A stretch of 64,000 nucleotides of DNA from Streptomyces rishiriensis (GTDB lineage Bacteria > Actinomycetota > Actinomycetes > Streptomycetales > Streptomycetaceae). A program made the translations under genes and the position numbers. A model generated the notes under the pieces. It saw only the letters and a program-made list of their open reading frames with translations, was not told the origin of the DNA and searched no databases. Every line of letters starts with the position of its first letter. Within the stretch, counting starts at the first letter, position 1. The stretch lies in the NCBI RefSeq assembly GCF_003112535.1, contig NZ_BEWA01000012.1:248001-312000 (forward strand). Reading direction: 5' to 3'. Shown piece after piece: positions 56,395-64,000 of this stretch.

Positions 56395-57596
56395 GAGCCG
56401 GATCCTATGTCCGGCGCCGGGCCGGCCGGGACCCGGGCGGTCAGCCGGAAGCCCTTCTTCAGGCGGCCCGCGTCCAGTGTGCCGCTCGCCTTCTCCAGAC
56501 GTTCGGTCAGGCCGGTGAGACCGTTGCCGGGGCCCTTGCCGGAGCCGCCGGAGCCGTCGTCCTCGACGGAGAGTTCGACGACCGGGCCGTCGAGGGTCTG
56601 ACGCCGTACGACGTCCACCGTGCAGCGGGTCGCGCCGCTGTGCCGTACGACGTTGGTGATCGCCTCGCGCAGCGCCCAGGCCAGTGCGGACTCGCTCTCC
56701 TCGGGGACGCCCTCCAGGTCCGGTTCCGCGGGTATCGCGGCCACGACGCCGGCCGCCGTCAACGCGACCTGGGCGCCGGCCAGTTCGGACGCCAGCCGGG
56801 GGCGCCGGTAACCGGTGACGGCCTCGCGGACGTCCACCAGGGCCTGGCGGCTGACCTGTTCGATGTCGGCGACCTGCTGGGCGGCCTTGTCCGGGTGGTC
56901 GGGGAGCATACGGCCGGCCAGCTCGCTCTTGAGCGTGATGAGGGACAGCGAGTGGCCGAGCAGGTCGTGCAGATCCCTGGCCAGCCGCAGCCGCTCCTCG
57001 TTGGCGGCCAGCTGGGCGACCGTCGCGCGGGCCTTGCGCAACTCCACCGTCGTGCGGACCAGCTGGCTCACACCCGTCATCGCGAACCCGATGAGCAGGA
57101 CCAGCGGCAGGAGGTTGAGCGCCTCCTCCTCGTCGGAGCGCAGACCGACCAGGAGCATGACGGCGCCCGCGCCCGGGATGGTCCACAACGCCGTCCGCAT
57201 CGGGAGCACGCTCCCGCAGGCCACCGAGACGTAGCAGTACAGGCCGAGCCAGGCGGAGCCCATGGTGAGGACCAGGACGGTGGCGAGCACCGCCATGGAG
57301 CCGATGAGGACGCCGACCAGCGTGGACACGAAGGGCGCGTCCCCCATGTTCCGGAACAGCAGGGCGAGATAGACGGCGACGAACAGCGCCAGGCCCAGCC
57401 AGCCGGCCACGGTCGCGCCGGTGGTGTGGTTCCCGGAGACGAGGTCGTGGACCGGTGAGCTGAGGAAGACCAGCCAGACGCCGATCCAGAGCAGTTTGCG
57501 GCGCCACAGCTCGCGCTGGTTGAGGGCCGGTCTGCCCGGCAGGATCCGGGGCTCCCGCCGGGACTCGTTCGACTGGTCGTCCGTCATGACGCTCAC
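56391..57596 (-). CDS. Sensor histidine kinase (DesK-like, HisKA_3)
   Basis: 401 residues from GTG 57596, whose GTGA overlap with the permease stop supports this start over the ATG three codons on. Five or six membrane helices (about 34-180) without a large external domain suggest sensing within the membrane, as in DesK. The DHp helix has RLRLARDLHDLLGHSLSLI with phospho-accepting His210, and the ATPase domain shows ITNVVRHSGAT (N box) and VEDDGSGGSGKGPGNGL (G boxes). The signal is unknown, perhaps membrane or antibiotic stress relayed to the regulator downstream and the ABC exporter. Confidence 0.95.
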   Translation of the reverse strand: MSVMTDDQSNESRREPRILPGRPALNQRELWRRKLLWIGVWLVFLSSPVHDLVSGNHTTGATVAGWLGLALFVAVYLALLFRNMGDAPFVSTLVGVLIGSMAVLATVLVLTMGSAWLGLYCYVSVACGSVLPMRTALWTIPGAGAVMLLVGLRSDEEEALNLLPLVLLIGFAMTGVSQLVRTTVELRKARATVAQLAANEERLRLARDLHDLLGHSLSLITLKSELAGRMLPDHPDKAAQQVADIEQVSRQALVDVREAVTGYRRPRLASELAGAQVALTAAGVVAAIPAEPDLEGVPEESESALAWALREAITNVVRHSGATRCTVDVVRRQTLDGPVVELSVEDDGSGGSGKGPGNGLTGLTERLEKASGTLDAGRLKKGFRLTARVPAGPAPDIGSGS

Positions 57597-58333
57597 GCCT
57601 TCAGCGTGTCCTTCCGGTACAGCCAGGCCGCACCGCCCGTGAACAGGGCGAAGAAGGCGACCAGGATGGCGATGTCCTTGGCGTGCGGGGCCTGGCTCTG
57701 TTCGATCGCCTGGCCCAGGGCAGCGTACGCGTGGGTGGGGGCCCATTCGGCTATGCCCCGCAGCCAGGCCGGGAAGGTGGCCGTGGGCCACCACAGGCCG
57801 CCGAGGATCGACAGCCCGAAATAGGTGATCATCGTGATCGGGCGGACGGCGTCGCCGTCGGCGAGGTAGCCGATCGCGACCCCCAGGGCGGCGAAGACGA
57901 GGCTGCCGGCCCAGATCGCGGCGGTGAGCGCGCCCCACTGCCAGGCGTCCAGCCGTACGTCCTTCAGGGTGGCGGCGCACACGAACACCACGACGATGGA
58001 CGGGAGACTGACCACGGCCGCGCTGGCCGTCTTGGCGAGGACGTATCCGCGGCCCGGGAGCGTGGTCAGCCGCAGCTGCCGTACCCAGCCGCTCTCGCGC
58101 TCCTTGGCGATGCGCTCGCTGTTGCCCATCAGGACGGCCGTGAGAGCGCCGAAGGAGGCCATCGAGACCATCATGTACGTCGGGAGGGTCAGGCCCGTCC
58201 CGTCGACCTTCGTGGTGGTGTCGGAGGTGCTGGAGATCAGCAGGAACAGCACCGACGGGTAGATCACGGAGAAGAACAGGAACTTGCGGTTGCGCATGGC
58301 GCGGGCGAGCTCGAGCTTGATCAGGCTGTTCAC
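57593..58333 (-). CDS. ABC-2 type exporter permease
   Basis: 246 residues, GTG start, GTGA-type overlap with the ATPase gene. Six membrane helices in the ABC-2 pattern: LELARAMRNRKFLFFSVIYP at the start, a cytoplasmic loop with ERESGWVRQLRLTTLPGRGY, and a late ILGGLWWPTATFPAWLRGIA, the ABC-2 signature before the last helices. With the ATPase it forms an exporter for lipids, drugs or peptides. Linked to a DesKR-like pair. Confidence 0.94.
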   Translation of the reverse strand: MNSLIKLELARAMRNRKFLFFSVIYPSVLFLLISSTSDTTTKVDGTGLTLPTYMMVSMASFGALTAVLMGNSERIAKERESGWVRQLRLTTLPGRGYVLAKTASAAVVSLPSIVVVFVCAATLKDVRLDAWQWGALTAAIWAGSLVFAALGVAIGYLADGDAVRPITMITYFGLSILGGLWWPTATFPAWLRGIAEWAPTHAYAALGQAIEQSQAPHAKDIAILVAFFALFTGGAAWLYRKDTLKA

Positions 58334-59253
58334 TTGGTCTTCGCCTCCTCGGCGGCGGTGATGGCGACGAAGGCCTGCTCCAGGCCGAGCCCGGCGACTT
58401 CGAGGTTGCGGGGGTAGAGGCCGAGCCCGTACAGCGCGTGGACGGTGGCGTCGGCGTCGGCGGACTGGATGCGCACGGTGTGCCCGGACACGTCGAGGGC
58501 GGTGAGGAAGGGCAGCTCGCGCAGGGCCCGTTCGTCGATCTCGCCCTCCAGGTCGAAGGAGATCCGCCGCGCGCCCGCCTTCGCCTTGATCTCGGCGGCC
58601 GTGCCGTCGGCCAGCAGCCGGCCCCGGTGCAGGACCAGCACCCGGTCGGCTATGGCGTCGGCCTCCTCCAGGTAGTGCGTGGCGAACAGGACGGTGCGGC
58701 CCTGGTCGGCCTGCTCGCGCATGGTGGCCCAGAAGGCCTGGCGGGCGGTGACGTCCATGCCGGTGGTCGGCTCGTCCAGGACGATCAGGTCGCTGTCGCC
58801 CGCGGTGGCGAGGGCGAACCGGACGCGCTGGGCCTGGCCGCCGGAGAGCTTGTTCACCTTGCGGGAGGCGATCTGCGCGATGCCCGCGCGGGCCATCACG
58901 TCGGAGGCCTTGTACGGCTTGGGGTGCAGGGCGCAGGCGAGGCCGACGAGTTCGGCGACGGTGACCTCGTCCATCAGTCCGCCGCTCTGCAGCATCGCGC
59001 CCACCCGGCCGGCGACGATCGCCTCGCGCGCGGTGACCCCGAAGACGCGGACCGCGCCGCTGTCGGGCTGTTTGAGGCCGAGGAGCAGGTCGAGGGTGGT
59101 GGACTTGCCCGCCCCGTTGGGTCCCAGCAGCGCCACGGTCTCCCCCGGGCGCAGCGAGAGCGTCAGGCCGTCCACGGCCTTTACGTTCCCGAAGCTCTTG
59201 CTCACCTGGTCGAACCCGACCGCCGGTGCTGTCTGCGTCGTCATGACGGTCAT
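58330..59253 (-). CDS. ABC-2 exporter ATP-binding protein
   Basis: 307 residues from ATG 59253; a second in-frame ATG at 59244 is equally possible and neither has an obvious ribosome site. Walker A GPNGAGKST (about 43-51), Q loop MLQSGGLMDE, signature LSGGQAQRVRF, Walker B LIVLDEPTTGMD, and a C-terminal ~85-residue domain as in DrrA/CcmA-type ATPases. First gene of the exporter-two-component operon. The 34-bp palindrome at 59295-59328 lies 42 bases upstream. Confidence 0.96.
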   Translation of the reverse strand: MTVMTTQTAPAVGFDQVSKSFGNVKAVDGLTLSLRPGETVALLGPNGAGKSTTLDLLLGLKQPDSGAVRVFGVTAREAIVAGRVGAMLQSGGLMDEVTVAELVGLACALHPKPYKASDVMARAGIAQIASRKVNKLSGGQAQRVRFALATAGDSDLIVLDEPTTGMDVTARQAFWATMREQADQGRTVLFATHYLEEADAIADRVLVLHRGRLLADGTAAEIKAKAGARRISFDLEGEIDERALRELPFLTALDVSGHTVRIQSADADATVHALYGLGLYPRNLEVAGLGLEQAFVAITAAEEAKTK

Positions 59254-59294
59254 CGTCGCGCGGACGGCCCGCGGGGCGGCAGTGTCGGACGTCC

Positions 59295-59328
59295 GCGGCG
59301 CCGCATGACAGATGTCATGCGGCGCCGC
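59295..59328. promoter_or_regulatory. 34-bp near-perfect palindrome upstream of the ABC/two-component operon
   Basis: A perfect 16-bp inverted repeat with a 2-base centre contains ATGACA-GA-TGTCAT at its core. It stands 8 bases after the end of the PG-binding gene and 42 bases before the ATPase start. It can act as a terminator for the upstream gene, as an operator for the LuxR-type regulator, or both. Confidence 0.75.
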
Positions 59329-59335
59329 CGGGGCG

Positions 59336-61867
59336 TCAGCTCGGGTCGGTGTCGATGACCCCGATCCGGTTCGTCTCGCTCTTGAGGGCGGGACGCAGCG
59401 CGCCGATGACGTCCTGGACGGTGACGGCCGTCTTCTGACCGGTGCCGCGGGTGATCAGGACGCCGTTGAAGGTGCCGCCGTACAGCTTCGTCAGCGCCGC
59501 CTGGTCGTAGCTCTCGACGAGCTTGCCGTTGACCGCCTTGACCTGGAGGAACTTCCACAGGGAGTTCTTCGGGCTGAACGAGACGGCGTGCGCGGCGTCG
59601 GTCATGACGGTGACCTTGCCGGACATCGCCGGTTCGGCGAACTCCTTCATCATGCGGTCGACCTCGGCGTCGGGCACCGTGGGCTGCCTGGTGGTCGTCG
59701 GCACCTTCACGCCGGCCGCCGTGCCGGTCTCCACCTGGGTGCGGTAGGCCGTGACGACGGCGTCCTGCGCCTTGGCCGCGTCGATGCCCTTGCCGGCCTT
59801 GCCGTAGACGGGGACGGCCTTGCCGGACTCGAACTTGATGGTGCCGTCGGTGGCCGAGCCGGAGCCGCCCGCCGCGCTCTGCAGAGCGGCCTGCAGCTTC
59901 TCCTCGTCGACCGGCATCTCGGGCTCGACCTCGCGGTGCTGCCCGAACAGCGAGCCGACCACGGAGACCGGGTTGTAGTCGCTCTGTGCGGCGTCGTCGA
60001 CCGTGGCCTGGAAGTCGAACTGCAGACCCGCCTGGTCCGGCTTGAGGGTGACGGCGCCGCCGTCGACGGACAGCTTCAGCGGCTGGGCGACCCGCTTGCC
60101 GAAGGCGTCGTCGAGCTTCTTGACGGCGTCGTCGCGGGTGCCGCCGCCGATGTCGACGCCGAGGACGGTGGTGCCCTTGGGCACGTCGGAGTGGTTCATC
60201 AGCAGGCCGGCGCCGTAGAGCCCGATTCCCGCGACGACCACCAGACCGCCGAGCAGCGGGAGCTTGCCGCGCCCCTTCTTCTTTTTCTTGTTCTTCGAGT
60301 CCCCCGCGGACGGGCTCTGCCTGCCCTGCTCCGCCGCCTTGGGCGGGGTGTGCGGCAGCGGTCCGTCGGCGGGCGCGCCGCCCGTGAAGGGGCTGCCCGA
60401 ACCGCCCGGGCCGCCGGACGGGACCACGGGGATGCCGCTGGTGACGGTGTGTCCGGAGACGTTGTCGACCGGACGGCCGCCGTGGCCGCCCGCGCCCGGT
60501 TCGGGGGCGGGCTTCTGCGGGGTGAGGATCGCGGTGTCGTCGCTCAGGCCCCCGCCGGGGAGCCGGCCGACGCCGGCGCCGGCGCCGGGAGCGGCGGACC
60601 GCGGGCCGCCGGGACCGCCGGGACCGCCCGGACCGGACCGTGCGCCGGGCCGGCCGGGGCCGCCGGGAGCGCGCGTCGCGCCGGGCGCGCCGCCGTTCAT
60701 CGGGGGCACCATCGGGCCGTCGCCGGTGACGGGGCCGGTGGTCGGGCCCGCGGGGCCGCCCTGCGGGCCGCCTCGGCCGCCGGGACCGCCGGGCCCGTCG
60801 GGCCCGTTGAAGTCGTAGGAGCCGCCTGGGCCGCCCGGACCGGCCGGGAGGCCCGCCTGACCGCCCGGACCGCCGGGAAGGCCCTGAGGACCGCCCGGGA
60901 GGCCGTTGGGGCCGCCGTTGGGGCCGGGGGCGCTGCCGTTCGGGCCGGGGAGGCCGTTCTGGCCCGTGCCGGAGAAGTACGGCAGGTTGTCGCGGCCCGA
61001 CTCGGCGCCGCCCGGGCCCGGTCCCTGGCCCTGCATCGGTCCCTGACCCTGCGTCGGTCCCTGGCCCGATCCCTGGCCCGGACGCGAGCCGTTGCCCAGG
61101 GGGCCCGCGGCGAGCGCCTCGGTCACGTCGAAGGAGCCCGTGCCGCCGCCGTGCCCCGGAGCCACGGGACCGCCGGTGGCGCCGGGGAGTCCGGCGCCGT
61201 TGGCGCCGCCGGAGCGGGCGCCGCCGGGCACGCTCATGGAGCCGACCACGCCGCCGGGACGCCCGGGGCCCGGCCGTGCGCCGCCGGGGGCGGGCGCGGC
61301 GCCGGGAGGGGGTGCGGCGCCGGGAGGGGGTGCGGCGGCCGGGGCGTCGGCGGGCGTGCCGGTTCCGGCGGCCGAACCGCCCGGCAGCCCGGCTCCGTTC
61401 GTCCCGCCGCCGCTCTGACCGGGCTTGCCGGGCGCGGACTTGCGCGGCGCGAACCAGTCGCTCGTCTTGTCCTCGGCGCCGGCCGCGGGGTCGGCGGGCA
61501 GCTCGAACGAGCCGGTGTCGGACGAGGTCGGGCCGGGCGTGCCCGGGGGCGCAGCCTGCTGCGCGTCGACGCCGGGATCGGCCTTGCCGCCCGGGCCGTC
61601 GTCGCCCGCGAGGTCCGCGTCGGCCACGGGCGTGCGCATCACGACCGGCGGAATGGGCCGCGATCCGGGGATGTTGATGCGGATACGCGTCGTCAGCGTG
61701 GTCTCGGTCTTGCGTTCCTCCGGCCGCGCGGCCGAACGGCCCGCGTCGGCACCGCCGTCGGACACCACGGGGGTGCCGTACGGCGGCGTGCCCGAGGGGT
61801 ATGCGGCTCCGCCGCGCCCGTTGGACCCGTTGGGCCCGGAGGACGGACTGTCAGTTTCACGACTCAA
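59336..61867 (-). CDS. Large membrane-anchored peptidoglycan-binding (YoaR/VanW-type) protein with Pro/Gly-rich cytosolic region
   Basis: 843 residues from TTG 61867, 8 bases after GGAG. The first ~535 residues are disordered, with collagen-like and Gly-Pro-rich runs (GPGGPGGRGGPQGGPAGP, LPGGPQGLPGGPGGQAG). A Lys-rich patch KNKKKKKGRGK precedes one membrane helix (about 558-578). The extracellular part shows the PG_binding_4 domains that precede VanW in YoaR-like proteins (TTVLGVDIGGGTRDDAVKKL, VTLKPDQAGLQFDF, VDRMMKEFAEPAMSGKVTVM), but I see no VanW domain at the end. A cell-wall role is likely, the exact one unknown. Confidence 0.85.
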   Translation of the reverse strand: MSRETDSPSSGPNGSNGRGGAAYPSGTPPYGTPVVSDGGADAGRSAARPEERKTETTLTTRIRINIPGSRPIPPVVMRTPVADADLAGDDGPGGKADPGVDAQQAAPPGTPGPTSSDTGSFELPADPAAGAEDKTSDWFAPRKSAPGKPGQSGGGTNGAGLPGGSAAGTGTPADAPAAAPPPGAAPPPGAAPAPGGARPGPGRPGGVVGSMSVPGGARSGGANGAGLPGATGGPVAPGHGGGTGSFDVTEALAAGPLGNGSRPGQGSGQGPTQGQGPMQGQGPGPGGAESGRDNLPYFSGTGQNGLPGPNGSAPGPNGGPNGLPGGPQGLPGGPGGQAGLPAGPGGPGGSYDFNGPDGPGGPGGRGGPQGGPAGPTTGPVTGDGPMVPPMNGGAPGATRAPGGPGRPGARSGPGGPGGPGGPRSAAPGAGAGVGRLPGGGLSDDTAILTPQKPAPEPGAGGHGGRPVDNVSGHTVTSGIPVVPSGGPGGSGSPFTGGAPADGPLPHTPPKAAEQGRQSPSAGDSKNKKKKKGRGKLPLLGGLVVVAGIGLYGAGLLMNHSDVPKGTTVLGVDIGGGTRDDAVKKLDDAFGKRVAQPLKLSVDGGAVTLKPDQAGLQFDFQATVDDAAQSDYNPVSVVGSLFGQHREVEPEMPVDEEKLQAALQSAAGGSGSATDGTIKFESGKAVPVYGKAGKGIDAAKAQDAVVTAYRTQVETGTAAGVKVPTTTRQPTVPDAEVDRMMKEFAEPAMSGKVTVMTDAAHAVSFSPKNSLWKFLQVKAVNGKLVESYDQAALTKLYGGTFNGVLITRGTGQKTAVTVQDVIGALRPALKSETNRIGVIDTDPS

Positions 61868-62021
61868 GGCAGGTTCTCCAGGTTGGCTCCGCCGCCCGCC
61901 ACGACCTCACGGGCAGCTCGGCGGCGCGCACCACCATACTGGCCACTTCTGGCCCGTATCCCACGACCGCCGGGGAAACCCACACGGGACTCCCACGGGC
62001 GGGTCGCGGTGAAGTGGTACG

Positions 62022-62432
62022 TCACTTCCCAAGTCGGACGTCGTCGCCGACCGGTTGCCGCCCCAAACCCATAGTGGCGCAGATCACAGCGAGTGCCATG
62101 CCACCGAGCAGGAAGAGATACGAGCCGCCTCCCGCGCCGAACAGGAAGTCGCCCTCGGGGCGCCCCGCGGTGCACAGCACGACGGAGACCATCCAGCCGA
62201 CCGCGGGCGCGACGGCCCCGGCACGGCTGTCGAGGGCCCGCGCGCCGCCGACGAACAGTCCGGCCGCGCCCACGAGCGCGAGGAGCAGACCGCCGGGGAA
62301 CGAGCCGGCCTGGACGAGTGCGCCGGCGACGCCGACGACCGCGCCGAGCAGCAGGAGTCCCGCACAGGCGGCGATCCGTCCGGCGGGGGGCATCCGCAGC
62401 GGCTGGGCGAGCATCGAGCCACGGTCGGACAT
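62022..62432 (-). CDS. Small membrane protein next to mshB
   Basis: 136 residues from ATG 62432, which overlaps the mshB stop by one base (TGATG). Four membrane helices (about 19-40, 44-62, 75-93, 107-128) with short loops and a short charged tail (GDDVRLGK). It matches a family of streptomycete membrane proteins encoded after mshB, which I recall as DUF6113 but cannot confirm. Translational coupling to mshB suggests shared regulation; no functional link to mycothiol is shown. A 154-base region upstream of the TTG-start gene follows. Confidence 0.75.
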   Translation of the reverse strand: MSDRGSMLAQPLRMPPAGRIAACAGLLLLGAVVGVAGALVQAGSFPGGLLLALVGAAGLFVGGARALDSRAGAVAPAVGWMVSVVLCTAGRPEGDFLFGAGGGSYLFLLGGMALAVICATMGLGRQPVGDDVRLGK

Positions 62433-63307
62433 CAGACCGTCCCCGCCGTGTCGCCGACGCCCGCGAAGAGGTCGGTCTCCCTCTTCCCGGCGGACTCCCC
62501 GCGCACGAGCTCGTAGTACTCGGCCGGGAAGAGAGGCTGGGCGAGCTCGTTGGACAGAACGAAGTACCGGTCGCCCGGGGCGACTTCGATCTGGGTGGCG
62601 TGCGCGCGCATCGCGGCGGCCTTCGCGGCGGCGGGAGCGCCCGTGCCGTCGATCTCGGCGGTGACGCGTTCGTCGTCCACGACGCCCGGCACGTCGGAGA
62701 CGACGGCGCTCCTGGTGAAGGGGAGCGCCGGCAGCTCGTCGCGGAGCCGGGCGAAGGCGTCGTCGGCGACGGAGCGCGGGACGCGGTTCCAGTACACCTT
62801 GGGGATGCGCCATCCGGCGGCCTCGGCCAGCTCCACGGCTCGCATGGCGACGCGGTGGGCCTGGATGTGGTCGGGGTGGCCGTAGCCGCCGTCGTCGTCG
62901 TAGGTGACGAGGACCTGCGGGCGCACCTCCATGATCACCTCGACGAGGGACGCGGCGGCGGCGTCGACGTCGGCCTGCCAGAAGCACGCGGGGTCGTCGT
63001 TGTCGGCCAGGCCCATCATCCCGGAGTCGCCGTAGCGGCCGGGGCCGCCGAGCAGCCTGAAGTCGTCGACGCCGAGCTCGGCCATGGCGGCGGCGAGCTC
63101 ACCTCTGCGGTGCTCCCCGAGAGCGGCGCCGGTCAGCTCCCGCAGCTGCGGCGGGATGACCTCGCCACGCTCGCCGAGGGTGCAGGTGACCAGCGTCACG
63201 TGGACGCCCTCGGCCGCGTACCTGGCCATGGTCGCGCCGTTGTTGATCGACTCGTCGTCCGGGTGCGCGTGCACCAGCAGCAGACGCCGCGCGGGCAGTT
63301 CCGTCAT
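62432..63307 (-). CDS. mshB: N-acetyl-1-D-myo-inositol-2-amino-2-deoxy-glucopyranoside deacetylase MshB
   Basis: 291 residues, ATG 63307. LmbE/PIG-L zinc deacetylase: HAHPDDES at 13-20 gives the zinc ligands His15 and Asp18, TLGERGEVIPPQL follows, and YDDDGGYGHPDHIQAHRVAM carries the third ligand. The C-terminal FAGVG and overall length fit MshB rather than Mca (mycothiol conjugate amidase). MshB deacetylates GlcNAc-Ins in mycothiol synthesis, the actinobacterial thiol that replaces glutathione. Cytosolic. Confidence 0.95.
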   Translation of the reverse strand: MTELPARRLLLVHAHPDDESINNGATMARYAAEGVHVTLVTCTLGERGEVIPPQLRELTGAALGEHRRGELAAAMAELGVDDFRLLGGPGRYGDSGMMGLADNDDPACFWQADVDAAAASLVEVIMEVRPQVLVTYDDDGGYGHPDHIQAHRVAMRAVELAEAAGWRIPKVYWNRVPRSVADDAFARLRDELPALPFTRSAVVSDVPGVVDDERVTAEIDGTGAPAAAKAAAMRAHATQIEVAPGDRYFVLSNELAQPLFPAEYYELVRGESAGKRETDLFAGVGDTAGTV

Positions 63308-63407
63308 GGGCCCACCCTACGAGGCGACCCCCCTCCACCGGTCACGCACCCGCCCGCCGCGCCTCGCCGTCGAGCACGTGGGCGACGGCCAGGGCGACCG
63401 GCGAGTC

Positions 63408-63764
63408 TCAGGCGCCTTCTCGGCCGCCCGTGAAGATCGCTTCGGCCGACGACACGGTGACGGCTCGGGTGAGCCAGTCCCGCAAAAGGCCGGGGTCGTC
63501 GCAGCCGGTGATGCGTTCGCGCACCTCGTCGGAGACGTCGAGGCCACGCGCCTCCAGGACCAGCACGATGTCCTCGGCACGCCCTTGGGCGCGACCCTCG
63601 TCACGGAACTCTTCGAAGATGTACGACTTGTAGAAGGAAAGGTCCACGGCCACCAGGTTCCTCCAGAGTTCCCCGGCCGGGCGATTGACGCCGAGCCCTT
63701 GTGTGAACAGGCCGGGGTACTCCTGGAAGATGCGGTGCATCGCCTCGTGGGACGAGTTGACCAT
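63408..63764 (-). pseudogene. Internally deleted relic of a Streptomyces PD-(D/E)XK (Rpn-like) family protein
   Basis: 118 residues, open frame from ATG 63764. The first ~20 residues (MVNSSHEAMHRIFQEYPGLF) and the last ~95 (ELWRNLVAVDLSFYKSYIFE, RAQGRAEDIVLVLEARGLDV) look like the two ends of a family that I know at about 290-310 residues in streptomycetes, with a nuclease-like core between them. Here the ends meet near residue 21 (about base 63704), so the core is missing with the frame kept. It could also be a functional short form. Nothing links it to mshB. Confidence 0.6.
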
Positions 63765-63788
63765 GCGTTTTCCTTGCTTGTGGGGTCT

Positions 63789-64000
63789 TCAGAGGGTCGG
63801 CGCCGACTGCTCCCTGCAGTCACGGCAGCGGGCGCCTGGCTCGGGTGAGCGGATGCCCCGGTCGCAGCCGTCGCAGTTCCGCATCCGGTGCGGGGCGGGC
63901 GACGGTGGGGCCGCGGGCCCGCGGAACGGTGGCGGCGGTGGCAGCAGGGCTGTGAGCCGGTGGGCCAGAAGGGCGACAGGGCGGCGCACTCCCTCGGGCG
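63789..64000 (-). CDS. Small zinc-ribbon-like protein, N-terminus possibly beyond the window edge
   Basis: The frame is open to the right edge, so the start may lie outside; a GTG at 63989 could also start a 66-residue protein. A Pro-rich linker (LLPPPPPFRGPAAPP) leads to NCDGCDRGIRSPEPGARCRD with a CxxC...CxxC pattern, a likely zinc ribbon. Such C-termini occur in small streptomycete proteins of unknown function. The stop is 24 bases from the relic gene downstream. Confidence 0.55.
   Translation of the reverse strand, partial: PEGVRRPVALLAHRLTALLPPPPPFRGPAAPPSPAPHRMRNCDGCDRGIRSPEPGARCRDCREQSAPTL

Noticed and set aside
1..64000. CRISPR arrays, tRNA or rRNA genes, insertion sequences, integrases, phage genes
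   Set aside because: Looked for regular spaced repeats, cloverleaf-like sequences, transposase or integrase motifs and found none; the tandem repeats present have no spacers.

Overview
This window is GC-rich (over 70% G+C by eye), with strong third-position GC bias, many GTG starts, ATGA/GTGA gene overlaps and perfect GC-rich hairpins between operons. Together with the gene content (mycothiol deacetylase MshB, SigE/RseA, DUF3107, DUF3117, a DUF3152 metalloprotease) this points to a Streptomyces chromosome, in its conserved core arm. I see no rRNA, tRNA, CRISPR array, insertion sequence or phage genes.

Layout. 1-3.7 kb: the end of a YbhN-like membrane protein, then two tandem secreted S33-type peptidases that share a 118-bp identical tract. 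3.8-16.2 kb: moeZ, then a block that looks inserted relative to the mycobacterial order (moeZ next to the DUF3152 gene). It holds (a) a minus-strand operon with a PelF-type glycosyltransferase, a polytopic membrane protein, a 45-residue collagen-like peptide, an NAD-dependent epimerase and a spherulin-4-type hydrolase, and (b) a peptide-uptake ABC operon (binding protein, two permeases, fused double ATPase) headed by a leaderless Cys-containing leader peptide. 16.2-25 kb: the conserved actinobacterial block of DUF3152 metalloprotease, hydrolase, TetR, DUF3107, ferritin-like protein and a DEAD-box RNA helicase with a very long basic repeat tail.

25-31.8 kb: mixed small operons (hydrolase, NYN nuclease, MarC, PHP phosphoesterase, DUF6758, MFS exporter, SUFU domain). 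31.8-38.2 kb: a magnesium-themed stretch (corA with a long leader, an MgtE-N/CBS protein, DUF1003) ending in the Fe-S/ATPase Mrp. 39-45 kb: the envelope-stress module tatB, htrA, rseA, sigE with a divergent O-methyltransferase, in the order known from mycobacteria. 45-54 kb: DUF3117, enoyl-CoA hydratase, tag, a DivIVA-domain protein, folP2-like, LOG protein, dapE, dapC and ferredoxin, again matching the mycobacterial order, with two secreted proteins inserted. 54-59.3 kb: a GNAT/transglutaminase pair and a four-gene ABC transporter plus DesKR-like two-component operon beneath a 34-bp palindrome. 59.3-64 kb: a huge Pro/Gly-rich peptidoglycan-binding protein, a small membrane protein, mshB, an internally deleted nuclease-family relic and a truncated zinc-ribbon protein.

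Most interesting: the Pel-like polysaccharide operon with its collagen-like micropeptide; the leader peptide whose promoter is spanned by a perfect inverted repeat; two genes whose only plausible starts are CTG and ATT; a leader ORF upstream of corA; and recent recombination marks (gene-conversion tract, repeat expansion in the helicase tail, repeats of opposite sense in adjacent ABC genes).
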